Shown piece after piece: positions 49,718 to 62,800 of a stretch of 64,000 nucleotides of DNA. Where the stretch lies: the NCBI GenBank assembly GCA_038501785.1, contig JBAMJR010000011.1, forward strand, positions 1,249,501 through 1,313,500. Direction: 5' to 3'. The number at the start of each line of letters is the position of its first letter. Positions within the stretch are counted from its first letter, which is position 1. The notes beneath the pieces are model-generated. The model was given only the letters and a program-made list of their open reading frames with translations, made no database searches and was not told the origin of the DNA. The stretch is from Myoxocephalus aenaeus (lineage: Eukaryota; Chordata; Actinopteri; Perciformes; Cottidae). The translations under genes were made by a program, and so were the position numbers.

Positions 49718-52700
49718 GAAAAATGAGCTATGGCATGTAACAGAACGTGTGCTTTCTGGTTGTCACCTGAAGTGTTCGCCCATTGGACAGGATCCTATGT
49801 GGCCCATCAGAGCTGACTGGCTGGCTGTCCTGAAACCAGGTGATCTTGGGGGCAGGGTTTCCATCCACATGGCACTCCAGTTGGGTAGTTTTGTTGACCA
49901 GGACTGTGACCTCATCAGGCAAATCCCTGTCTGTTCCCCGTATGGTCGGGGGCACTGATGAAGGACAGAAATACACAATGAGAAACTGATCTATGGAAAA
50001 AGACTTGTTCCCAGCTCTGTTAAACTTACTGATACTTGTACCACAACGTTTTTACTCACACAATACTCTCACATCATACTGAATGGAGTCTTCTCCAGCT
50101 TCATTGACAGCCACACACATGTATCTGCCTGAGTCTTCAGCCTGGGATCTGGGAATCTGTAAGACTCGCCCACCTGAGAACAAAACAAAGGTTAAAGGTT
50201 AGTACGTATGAACTCATTCTGTCTTTCTCCCACTGTTTTAGTTTTTGTCTATCCCACCTGGCAATATCAGAACTTTGTCATTTGAGGTCAGCAGTTGTCC
50301 ATCTTTATACCAGGTGAGTGTTGGAGGGGGGACAGCATTGGTCTCACAATACAGAGACATGGGATTGTTGAGTATCACATCTCGAACTTCTCCCCCAAAG
50401 CCTGGGAAAGACGTGGTATCACCAACTCCACCAGGCCTGTTGAAATTAGGTGGAACTGAATAGGGAGAAAGGAAAGAGTACAAATGTTTAAGTCCTTCTT
50501 TGAGCTATTTTTGAAACTTAATTTTGGTTTGTAGTCGGAAACATAATCAAGGCAATGGCTCTAAATTGATCAGAAAGGATATTGACTTTAAAATGGAGGT
50601 TTTTATTCTACAAGCATTTTTAAAGTTGTTTCCCCTTTTCAATATACTATTTGAGTATTAACATAAAAACACAAACAACAGCATGAGAATACTCTGAGTC
50701 CATGAAATGCACAAATAGTCTCAATTAATACATCGTCATCAGTCAACCCAGTTCACCTTGTATATTTACATCAAAGTCCTTCTCATCCTCTCCAGCTATA
50801 TTAGTGGCAACGCAGGTGTAGCGGCCAGTGTCTGACACCTGAGCATGCTTGATCTGAACAATACGACCGTTGGGTGTTATGGACACATGGTCATCTGCAC
50901 GCAGGATCTATGGTAGAAAAAGTAGCTGTGGCTTTTACAGGTTATTTTCTTTATTTTCATCCATAATATTCCATGGAATCAAATTAGATTTCTACCTGTC
51001 CGTCTTTGTACCACTGCAGTGCAGCGGTAGGAAAAGCCTGAGCTGCACACTCCAGGGTCAGTGTGCTGTTGACCTTGATCTTGACCTCTTTGGGGGCCAG
51101 TCCTTCACCTGGGATATCGTTCTTATTGATCTGAGGGGGAACTGGAGTCAAGAAACACGTTTAAGATTACACTGACTGTATATAGGTATCTTTGTATGAT
51201 GATCCTTCATCCATCTTCAAGAATTTACAGATTGCAATTTCCAAGTTAAATCATTGTTAAAAATGTGATCACTGATAATTATCAGTTTATTTGTTACTTG
51301 TTCACGTAAGCATATTAAATAAGCTGTGCAATAACTGATATTTGCCATATGAAACTGTACTGTACTCTTTCTCTTCTGGTAAAATATTTACATGTAAAAA
51401 TGCATTTCTAATGCATGTAAAAAGATGCAGCAATCTCACCATACACCTTGACCTCATAGTGCTTCAGTGTCTCTCCAGCCTCATTAGTGGCCACACAGGT
51501 ATATCTCCCTGCATCCTCTTCTTTAGCATTGAGAATCTGCAGGGTTCGCCCACCTGTGAAAGTATGGGTGACGAATGACAAAAGATGCACCATACTACTG
51601 TCTTCTATTTAGTTTGCCTCTAGCGTAATGTACATGTGATCTCAAACCTGGAAGGACTCGGACATGGCGACTGGACTCAAAGGGAGTGCCGTCCTTGAGC
51701 CAGGTGATGAGAGCAGGAGGGTAGGATTGGACTTCACACACCAGTGAGGTGGGGTTGCTCAGAGTTACTGTCACCTCCTCTGCAGAACCGTCAGGACCTG
51801 ACCCAGCAATGGTGGGAGAAACTGGCAAAGAAAGGGGAGAAGGGCAGAACAATCAAATCTAGGACATGATTTTATCTCAAATAGTTTGATTCATACTAGA
51901 AATTATTTTAAAGAGTTGTGTTTGTACCCAGAACATTGAGGTTGAAGTGGCGGTTGCGATGCCCTGCACTGTTGGATGCCAGGCAGCTGTACCTGCCAGT
52001 GTCTGCAACTTGGGCTCCAGAGACTTGGAGGAAACGGCCGTGAGACAAGACTTGGTGGCGTCTGTCAGGCACCAACAGCTGTCCATCCTTCAGCCATTTA
52101 ATCTCTGGTGAAGGGTTACCTGGGAGATTATTAGGTGATGTTAAGGATTAATGTATCTTTAATATAATCTACATTAAGGATTGATCAAGAGAACTTTCAT
52201 CAGCAAACCGCGAGATTTGGAAGTCAAGTACCTGACGCCTCACAGGTGAGAGTTATGTTGTGTTTCTCCTTGACTTTAGTATCCACCACAGTTCCCTCGT
52301 CCACAATGCTTGGTGGAACTGTCGAATTAGACTGAAAATCAATGACATGGTTCTCACTGTCTTCCAATTCATTAAAAAACTTTCACAGTGAGATACATGT
52401 TCATCACATCTCTTCAGATAGATGATAAATGAAATCAAAGGATCTTTAAACAAAAACAATTGTCACCCCTATAGACTTTTAAATGGTATTTAAATCTGAA
52501 CACTGACGTTGAAATTTGTATTCAATATGATGCCGTCAAACAAAATACTAAGGTTTATAATGTCATTACCGAGGATGTCGAGGTCAAAGTTCTTCCTTTC
52601 CTCTCCAGCGCTGTTAGACACAATACAGGTGTACCTCCCAGCATCCTCTGCTGCAGCGTGCATTAGACGCAGGCTCCGGCCCCCTAGAGATTTAACAGGC

Positions 52701-55700
52701 CAATTACTAACATTTATCTATTGCCATCATGGAATGTCCGCATAAACCTGCCCCTTTACCACAAAAGATAAACATACTGTGGATGAAACAACATGTAAAG
52801 CCTGTTGAACGTAAATCACTCCTCTTAGAAAACTGGGATCAATTACCAAAAATAATTTAGACTCCGAGGCTCACAGCTGTTAAAACATTTACAAACCAGT
52901 TTAATGAGATTCAAGACAAATTGCATCAGTCTTTAAACAAAACTGAACAGGGTTCATGAGAAGTATGTATTATTGTTCATGAGAAAAAACAAGTGACAAG
53001 CATTTACACAAATAAACTTTCTACTCCGGGAAAATCAAAACAATGGCATTTGTTTGTTGTTTCCACATAATTCGGATTATCCTGAGCATGTGCAAAATAT
53101 AGAATCAAAAATTAAAATGGGTCAACTCGGCATATGCTTACTACTTCTAGTTCTGCACATGAAGGTAGTTTGTTTAAATTTAGAGGCCACAGTTTAATTT
53201 GGAAAAACCCAATACATCTGGTTAAATATATAAAAACACAATTGTCTGTTAAGTTTGGCCCCAGTTGCAGGAAACCCATTACATCTGATTACTGGTGATG
53301 TATTGCAACTGCTTGCTTTTGAAACCCAGCTAGGTAGCTAAATAGTTTGAGTTACTCCTCCTAAATTTAGACCATCATTCATATTCTGGGTGGCTTAGAA
53401 TTCATTTTTCCCCGACAGCTTGCTTTCCTCAAGTCTGTTCTTTCATGGATGGGACACTAAACTCAGAAGGAATTTTCTAAACATTTGAAGATGTTTTAAA
53501 TTACACAACATTAAGCTTGGCCACCACTCTGGTGGCCAAGCTTAAAAAACTATTTCAATTTGATAGCCCAGAAAGTCTGACTGCAACTCACCCGAGAGGA
53601 CACGCACTGTGCTGGTAGCTTTGATTGGCCGCCCATCCTTCAGCCAGGTGATTGCAGGGAGAGGGATACCAGAAGCCTCGCAGCGCAGAGCAACTGGGTT
53701 CTTCACTACAACACTCACATTTTCTGGCAACTGTACCTGACCAATTATATTAGGTGGGACTGAACAAGAGGAGAGGGATGAGAGAAAAAGAAAATGTAAG
53801 ACTGTAAGATTGTAATTCTCCAAACTGAAGAACAAAAAAAGATGAAAGCAATGGGGAAAAAAAACAGCTTCATACCATGAACACTGATGTCATGCTTGCT
53901 GTCAGCCTGTCCTGCCACATTAACAGCGATGCAGGTGTAGCGTCCTGTGTCTGACACCTTAGCATCTTTAATCTGCAGCAGCCTCCCCTCGTTCTGGATC
54001 ATGGCACCGTGCTGGCCTGTGATAGGCCGTCCATCTTTCAGCCATGTGACGGCTGGTCGTGGCACACCCTCTGCAGCGCATTGTAGGGTCACATCCCCTC
54101 CTTTTGTCACAGCAACATCATCGGTGTTGCCCTCGCTGGCTCTAATGGAAGGGCGGACTGAAGTGAGAGAAGCAGGTGAGTTGGTGCACATACTCTATAT
54201 CTATACTGATTTTCTGCATGATACAAACATGTATTTGTATATTTTTTTTTGGTCAGTTTAAGCCCTGGTCCACAATACTAGAAATAAAGGCCATGTTTGT
54301 GAACTTCCTCTTTTAAACTCTCCAGCACACTGCTGTTGCCTCCCAACATGTACACTACATAATTTCCCCTCTCAAAGCAGGTTCTTAGTTATTTTACCAT
54401 CCTGTCACTGATTATATTTCACCGACACCCCCATAAAAGACAAAACAATAACTTGAATTACTTTGATCACTAGATGTCACAGATCTGGTGGTACACACGT
54501 ACCATAAACCTGCAGGCTGTACTCCTTGGAAGTGGTACCGGCTGTGCTGGAGGCCGAGCAGGTGTAAGAGGCTGTATCTGTCCTCTCAACACTGGAGATC
54601 TGCAGCTGCCGACCGCCGGACAAAACCCTGAGCCGTTGGTCTGATTTGAGCTCAGCACCTGGGATGAACACAAACTACAGGTTAGGTATGATGTTCAAAC
54701 ATGTAACCCACATAACATCATAGTATGTCCATAGTATAGTAATTTTTTCTCTTGTCTTTGTGCATCTACAAACTAAGACACACTTACCGTCCTTTCTCCA
54801 GATAAGGCTGGGGGGTGGTATGCCACTGGACTCACACAGCAGAGTGATGAGACTTCCTTCAATCACAGTCAGAGGAGACACCGCCTCTGATCCGCGGATA
54901 CTGGGAGAAACTGTAATAATAACAAGACACCTAAAGGAGGCGCTCCCATCTTATGCAAGCTACATGCTGGTGCATTTAACTGAAGTTAAAAGGGTACAAT
55001 TACAAAAGGTACCCAAAGAGAATGGTAATAATAATGTTTATATCAATCTTTATATAAAAATTTATCAATATAATAACACACCAACCATTAAAACTCAACA
55101 TAAAACAGGGCATGTATAACTAAAACCCAAATGATCCCAAACCATCACCACAATCATCAAACACTGGCTTCAGGTCAGTTATACCACAGGTACCTATGAT
55201 AACAGGCTCATGCATTCTTTCATCAAGAGTGGGTTCAGCAGAAAGCAAAGCCAGAGTTAAACTCACCCCAGACATTAAGGTTGTAGTTCTTCTCCGTTTT
55301 GCCGGCAACATTAGTGGCTTCACAGGAATACCTGCCTGAATCCTGCACCTGGGCACTATCGATCTGACGATTAGATATACAGACAAATCATGAGCTATGG
55401 TAAAATACACTGAAAAACTCAAAATTCTTCAGACAATAAAGTAGATATTTATTTCGTGAAAAAAAGGAGGTGAATAGTCAAAGTACCTACACCAAGGTTT
55501 GTTTGAAGTTGATTCAAAACACTCCTTTCAAATATTAATATAACTGTTTTATAATCTCTAACTCTGGCTGTACCTTGAGCACACTCCCATCCGCTGAGAC
55601 AGTCAGACCAGGCTTCCTGAAGAGTGGGCGGCCATCTTTGCGCCAAGAGAGGGTAGGTGGAGGGATTGCATCGCTCTGGCAGTGCAGCTCCACTGGACGG

Positions 55701-56821
55701 CCGAGCATCACCGTGGCGTTCGCCTCCTCCCCTTTAATGTTTGGGGGCACTGTGGCAGACATGACAGCAAGCTACTGAAAACGTTTCTCTGACAGAATAC
55801 AAAGTATCATGTATACTAAATGAGACTGTAAATGAGGTACGCATACACACTATTCACATGCTCTTTTGCATTTAGTGACTTTGAAAGCTAGCCTGCTTGA
55901 CCATTCAACATGCTGTAAACTTGTCTTATTACCTCATAAGCAAACTGAATTATTGCTTCCTGAGATGCACAGGCTCGTTTAAGCTGGGCATCTGGTGCTC
56001 TTTAAGTACTCAATAATATTGGACTATGGCAGCATTAATAAACCTGTTGAACATGTGTTTTTGGTAATAACAATGAGAGTAGCTTCACTTCCAAGAAATT
56101 GCTTACATGCACTGAGACTCAGGAGCAAAGAAATTCACACAATAATGTTTTTGTTCCCCTGTGACTATCTAGTTATCATCACAACCAAAGATGGGTGTTA
56201 CTGAGACCTGTGAACTAGATTCCCTACAACATTCGTGGGACCCACATCTGAGCAACTAGGCAAACGGTGGAAAAATAAGTTAATTGACAACTTTATACAA
56301 AAACTCAGTTGGACAATGTCTCTATTGTAACAGCAGACTGGATTCCTTAAATATAACATCTGTGTCAAGTGGCAATTTTATTCATCTAAGCTTCTGTTTG
56401 TCAGTATTTCATGAGACAGGACAGTCCCTCTTGTTGGGTGAATCTGGCCTGAACTAGAAAAAGGCTGCTGGCCAATTCCCCTTGCATGTTGGTCATTGGG
56501 GAAAGACAGAAACAGACTCTCAACTCAGCTCAGGCCAGACACAGGAAGTTGCAGAAGAATGGTAGCAATTACCACAACAAATCTGCCTTTATTTCTCTGG
56601 ACAAGCCCTTTTTGATCTTGTGAAACACACGTCATGGGGATGTTCGTATTCCACATACATATGTTGAAAACAGACATATAGGGAAAGACTTTATATGTAA
56701 ACTACTTGTCTCCTATTGGCTTAGTGACATTAGCTTTGATCAGACTTGTATAGCAACTGAACATCGACACACTTTAGAGGCTAGGACCAGAGAATGTTTA
56801 TCAAAATGTCTTATATATATA

Positions 56822-56894
<73 letters not shown>

Positions 56895-59800
56895 TGTTCA
56901 GAATTGCTGCAGTGCTCATTTACTCACCATAAACTCGCAGGTCGTACTCTCGATGCTCTTCTCCTCCGGCGTTGACAGCCACGCAGGTGTACCTGCCTGT
57001 ATCACTAACCAGTGCACTGGTTAAAGACAGCACTCTGCCACCAGTTAACACCTGTGAGGAAGACAGGAACAGGTCAGACACAACACACACACAATTACAT
57101 AAAAACACAGCCATAAAAAAAAACTACAGAATAAAACCATGACGTGTTTCATGAATATTCAGGCATATGTTTGATTCATATGTTTGATTTAATTCAAGAT
57201 AACAATTTTGGGAGACTTTATGCAACATTTTAGCTTGTAAATAAATCTAAATAATCATAGTGATGTGAGAATAATGTGTAAACACCTGTATGCCATGTGA
57301 CACACTTGCCACAGGGCTGCCATCTTTGAGCCATGTGAGGCTGGGCAGAGGAACACCGGTGGCCTCACACTCGAGCCTGACAGCTTCATTCACCACAACT
57401 GTGACTGTACCACCTCGGCTGGAGATGACCGGAGGCACTGCAGGGAAGGAAAGGGAAGTGATCGCATGAATGCATGACAGATAATCAGATAGAGAAGTTG
57501 CTGGAGTTTTAAGTAGTTTTAAGAAGTTGGATAAGGTGGTTGACTGGAAAGTATCTTATCCCTGTGTTATTCAGCCGTCTCCTAATTATAAAGACACATT
57601 CTACTTTTATAAAGTTGTCTACTTTTATAAAGTTTAATATATGTACTCACCGTACACCTGTAGGCTGTGGGATATCTCAGCAACTCCAGCCAGGTTGACC
57701 GCTCGACATCTGTACATCCCAGCATCAGACAGTTGAGCTCGTTCAATCTCCAGCACCCGGCCCCGGTTCAGCATAGTCACGCCAGCTGCACTTGTCAGAG
57801 GTCGGCCATCTTTGTACCAGGTGATAGCTGAAGCACAACAGGTAATTCAAAGGGCTTAACGTAAAGCAAAAGAAAAGAAACAATGAAACAAAAATGTAAT
57901 TTAATTAAAATAAAGATAAGGATAACAGATAAAGGGATGAAAGTTGGAGTTCAGTTACCGTGCAGAAACAAAAAAGGATAAAAAAAGTTTAGCATCTCAG
58001 AACTGCTTCAGTGTTTTTTGTTTCAACCCTCAGGAAAGTAAGCAAACACTGTCTAGGTGTCCTTAAAGGGTTTGAGAGTTCAGAACACAGAATCAGATCA
58101 GAGACGTGATGTATTTTGACCTATTTTACTATTTAGTGCTTTGTCAACAAGTAATAGAATTTACAAACCGGATCTCCATAATTTTGCTTTGGACACCGGA
58201 GCTTGAATGAAATATTTTCAGATGTAAAATAATATGGTATGTTTTTTGTGAAGAGTTCTCATTAGTCAAACATGCAAAGTAACAGTAAAATAGCAGGTGC
58301 CTATTTCCCATCTGAAAATCACTCAGCACATTTATTCAACAGCAGGAGTTGTCGTGGCCGAGTGGTTAAGGCGATGGACTAGAAATCCATTGGGGTTTCC
58401 CCGCGCAGGTTCGAATCCTGCCGACAACGGCCTAACAATTTGTCACTGGGCCTGAAATGTTTAAAAATAAATTAATCATGACAGACTGTTGTCATTGAAG
58501 GGATTAGGTTTGTTATTAGGGAATACATACTGGTATCTTAAATTGTTCTCTGTGAAGTTAACATAATACTGCATACTATTTATTTATTAACAATTTGAGT
58601 CAACAACTAACTCGAAATTGAAACAAAATGAACATTTCTGCTGTAAAATGCAGAAACAGCCGAATAAAAGAGTGTTCAATCACATTGGAATGTGACTGCT
58701 TATCTGTACTGAACTTGAACACAGGAAAGAAAATCAGTGGGAAGAGAATGAAGCTGCCTGTAGGGAGTCATCTGAGATCAATTTTCTGCTGTTCTTTTAA
58801 TGGTCAAAGATAAGGAAAGCAGCAGAACAGCCAATTCCAACTCAGAAGCCAGAGGAAACTACGGCCTGGAGCCTGCGAGAGAGCACAGCAGGACGGAGGA
58901 CGAAGTTTGTGAACCGTCTTACCAGGTAATGGACTGCCTGTGGCCTTGCACTCAAGCTCAGTGGGAAAGCCTGACAGGATGGTCTGGTTTATGATCTCTC
59001 CAGAGTGGGGGATACTGGGCGGCTCTGAGGGACACACACAAGAACAGTCATGTATCAGATGATACTCTCCTGGCTCAGCCTAGTCCCTCGGCACAGAGCG
59101 CAGTATATATGACAGAAACCAGGAGATGAGCGAGACAAGGGACGGAAACATGCAGAGATAGCACTGTGTGTGTCTGGAGGTTACCATGGACACTGAGCCG
59201 TATGTGCTGTTGGGCTTCACCAGCTGCGTTGGTGGCCAGGCAGGTGTATTTCCCAGAATCCTCTAATCTTGCCTCTGTGACCTTTAGCAATCTGCCCGCT
59301 GACTCCAACTGTGACAGATACAAACACATACAGGACACAGACAATTCAGACTGGTAGCGACTTTTCACGTTAACATGTGAGCATAAAAGTATTTTCTACA
59401 TGGAGGAATTTGTCAGTTTTAGATTCAAACAGCTGGTGCCAATCAGCCAATCAGCCAATACAAGCATGACTTCAGTGCTTTGCCTGAACTAATGATATGC
59501 TTAATTTCTGTGACTGAAGCATAACCGTATATTCAGACATTTGCTAAAAACACATCACAGGCCAAAAGTCAAAGAGTCAACTGCAACTGACTCCCATTAG
59601 AATCAAAATAAATAACTTGGCACAAACCGTTGCCCTTCAACGCTCAGTGACTTAAATTAATGTTGCTGAATAGAACAGTGCCTTGTTTCCCTTCTGTGTA
59701 GCATTGCATTGATTAAAAAAACAATCAATCAAGGCGCACCCTGAAAAAGAACTGTGTTTGGTTATTCAGCATATTTGTACACTTAGATGAGTTGTCGTGG

Positions 59801-62800
59801 CCGAGTGGTTAAGGCAATGGACTAGAAATCCATTGGGGTTTCCCCGCGCAGGTTCGAATCCTGCCGACAACGAATTAACACTTTTTCACTGGGCCTGGAA
59901 TGTTTAAAAATAAATTAATCTTGACTGACTGTTGTCATTGAAGGGATTAGGTGTGTTCTCAGGGAATAAATACTCGGGTGGGGACTTCCAGTGTACACTG
60001 GTATCTTAAATTGCTGTCTGTGACGTTAACAAAATGCTGAAATACTGTTAATACTCTATGCTATGCAGTAATTAATGTCTGTGACGCTTTAAAGTAATAT
60101 TTCAATGCATTTTACCCTGGATCACTCCAATAAATACTTGTGTAATTTGTGTAAACTGTGTAAACCGCTGTAAAATGTATATAATCATATATTTGACACT
60201 AAAAAACCATGTCAAAATTAATTTAAAGCTTTTTTTAATTATTATAATACCTTTGGAACAAGAATGTATTCCAGTCTTTTTCTGTTTCTGCTGCTGTTAG
60301 TGATAATATCAGAAAAGAACATGGTCTGTTTTTTGTGAAGAGTTCTAATTAGTTAGACAAGGAAAGTCACAGTAAAATGTCAGGTGCCTGTTTCCCGTGT
60401 GGAAATTTCTCAGCACACTTTTAGCTTAACATGAGTTGTCGTGGCCGAGTGGTTAAGGCGATGGACTAGAAATCCATTGGGGTTTCCCCGCGCAGGTTCG
60501 AATCCTGCCGACAACGAATCTATCTTTTTTAACTGGGCGTGGAATGTTTAAGAATATATGAATCATGACAGACTGTTGTCATTGAAGGGATTAGGTGTGT
60601 TCTTAGGGAATAACTACTCGGGTGGAAACTTCCAGTGTACACTGATATCTTAAATTGCTGTCAGTGAAGTAAACAAAATGCTGAAATACTGTTAATACTG
60701 CATACTATGCAGACAGTCAAATCCTTTTTTATTTATTAACAATTTGAGTCAACAATTTAATTCCTAAATTAATACTCTGTTCTTTTTTCTTTCATCCCAG
60801 CTATTTTTATTTTTATTAGTATTATTATTGTATATATCTTTCATCCCTGCTGTTTGTATATCTTATTTTTTGTCTGTAAATTGCTGCTACTCGACTCCAA
60901 ATTTCACCTTGGGGATTAATAAAGTATATATTCATTCATTCATTCATTCAACTAACTAGAATTGAACCAAAAAAAAGCGTTGAACATTTTTGAATGACTA
61001 CAGTGTATGGTGCATTTCAACAGCATAGGTCTGCATGTACTGCCGGGTTTGACTGAGTCTGGGCCGACTCCAGTGGACTTCATATTCAGTCTATCAGCGA
61101 ACCAACCTTATGGTGCCCCTGTGTTGTGTCAACTGGTCGGCCATCTTTAAGCCAGGTAATGCCGGGAGAAGGGATGCCGCTGGAGATGCACTCCAGACTG
61201 ATGGGCTTGTGGAGAACTACTGAACGTTCAGCAGGCCCAGTGGTACGAATGGATGGAGGAACTGGGGAGATGAAGAGGACACCGTTACTCTCTTGATAAA
61301 AAAAAAGGACATCACTAAAAAGGCAAAGTAGTGTTTACCCAAAGTGGGATTGTCTCTGTGGCTTGCATTTAAAGCACAAATTACGTATATTACAATTACA
61401 GTGCATGCATAACTTTCCACTATATTCATTTGTTGTCAGAAAAAAAATGCATTTTACTGCACATCATGCGACAAAGCATTTCAAAATGTTTACCATGGAC
61501 AACCACATTGAAGTCCCTCTCGTGGTCTCCTGCTTCATTAGTGGCCACACACTGAAAACGAGCCATGTCAGAAACCTGAGCGCGGGAAACGACCAGCCGT
61601 CGACCACTGGCTGCTACCCGCAACCCCACACCCTTTTTGACTGGTTTTCCATCTTTATACCACCTGGAAAAGAATAGTTTTACATTGAACATGTGTGTTT
61701 ATGCATTTGTATTTAAATCTGAGTATCTATATGCATGAGATGGAGATCTTACGTGATGACAGGAGCAGGTGTTCCAGTGGCGTGACACTCCAGCTCCAAA
61801 GGGCTGTTGACTATCACTGTGCTGTCTGTCACGTCGTCAGCTCCGTCAATGAAAGGAGGAACTAAGATTGAAAAAAATAAATGTCTGTGACACTTTAAAG
61901 TAATATTTCAATGCATTTGACCCTGGATCACCACAATAAATACCTGTGTAATTTCAAAATGCCTATCATCTTCTATTTGACACTCAAAAACCATGTCAAA
62001 ATGAATTAAAAGCTTTTTTTTTTACTATTATAATACCTTTGGAACTAGAATTTGTATCAGAATGGTATGTTTTTTTGTGAAAGGTTCTCATTAGTCAGAC
62101 ATTCAAAGTCACAGTAAAATGGCATGTGCTTGTTTCCCGTCGGGAATGCCTCAGCACATTTGTAGATTGACATGGACTAGAAATCCATTGGGGTTTCCCC
62201 GCGCAGGTTCAAATCCTGCCGACAACGAATTAACACTTTTTCACTGGGCCTGGAATGTTTAAAAATATATGAATCATGACAGACTGTTAATGTACAACTG
62301 TCATTGAAGGGATTAGGTTTGTTCTTAGAGAATAAATACTTGGGTGGAGACTTCCAGTCTGGTATCTTAAATTGCTGTCTGTGAAGTTAACAAAATGCTG
62401 AAATACTGTTAATACTGTATACTATGCAGTAATTAATGTCTGTGATGCTTTAAAGTAATATTTCAGTGCATTTGACCCTGGATCACCACAATAAATACCT
62501 GTGTAATTTCAAAATGCATATAATCTTATATTTGACACTCAAAAACTATGTCAAAATTAATTAAAAGCTTCTTTTTTTTATATTTGTGTAATTTGTGTAA
62601 AATGTGTAAACCGGTATAAAATGTATATAATCATATACAGTATTTGACACTCAAAAACCATGTCAAAATGAATTTAAAGCTTCTTTTTTATTATTATAAT
62701 ACCTTTGGAACTAGAATGTATTCCAGTCTTTTTCTGTTTCTGCTGCTGTTTGTGATAATATCAGAAAATAATATGGTATTTTTTGTTTTTATACTTTATA

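Larger units (their letters stand above)
43872..51142 (-). other. hmcn1: hmcn1 exons for the middle Ig domains (Ig36 first half to Ig25)
   Basis: Exons, 3' to 5': 43872-44016; 44211-44352, 44438-44574; 44808-44889, 45223-45419; 45517-45795 (single); 45904-46001, 46397-46580; 46717-46841, 46975-47134; 47272-47421, 47651-47782; 47904-47985, 48466-48668; 48766-48879, 49040-49201; 49397-49478, 49767-49954; 50060-50173, 50258-50455; 50757-50907, 50996-51142. Within each pair the higher-numbered exon encodes strands A to C/D (typically PP.I.G..., a first Cys, then W(L/Y)KDG or W.N.G). The lower one encodes D to G (DTGRY.C.A.N.AG). Domain boundaries repeatedly fall on V-P-P-x-I. Frames are open throughout. 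Several second-half exons are exactly 82 or 114 nt. Confidence 0.92.
51440..57437 (-). other. hmcn1: hmcn1 exons for Ig domains about Ig24 to Ig18
   Basis: Exons, 3' to 5': 51440-51553, 51648-51821; 51928-52119, 52232-52318; 52570-52683, 53592-53759; 53876-54157 (single); 54503-54658, 54788-54910; 55267-55363, 55574-55749; 56928-57051, 57286-57437. All show I-set cysteines, a WLKDG or WRKDG turn and a D(T/A)(G/A).Y.C motif. The introns at 52684-53591 and 55750-56927 are the long ones in this part and contain no exon. The second holds a (TA)n/(CA)n microsatellite at 56823-56893. Confidence 0.92.
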
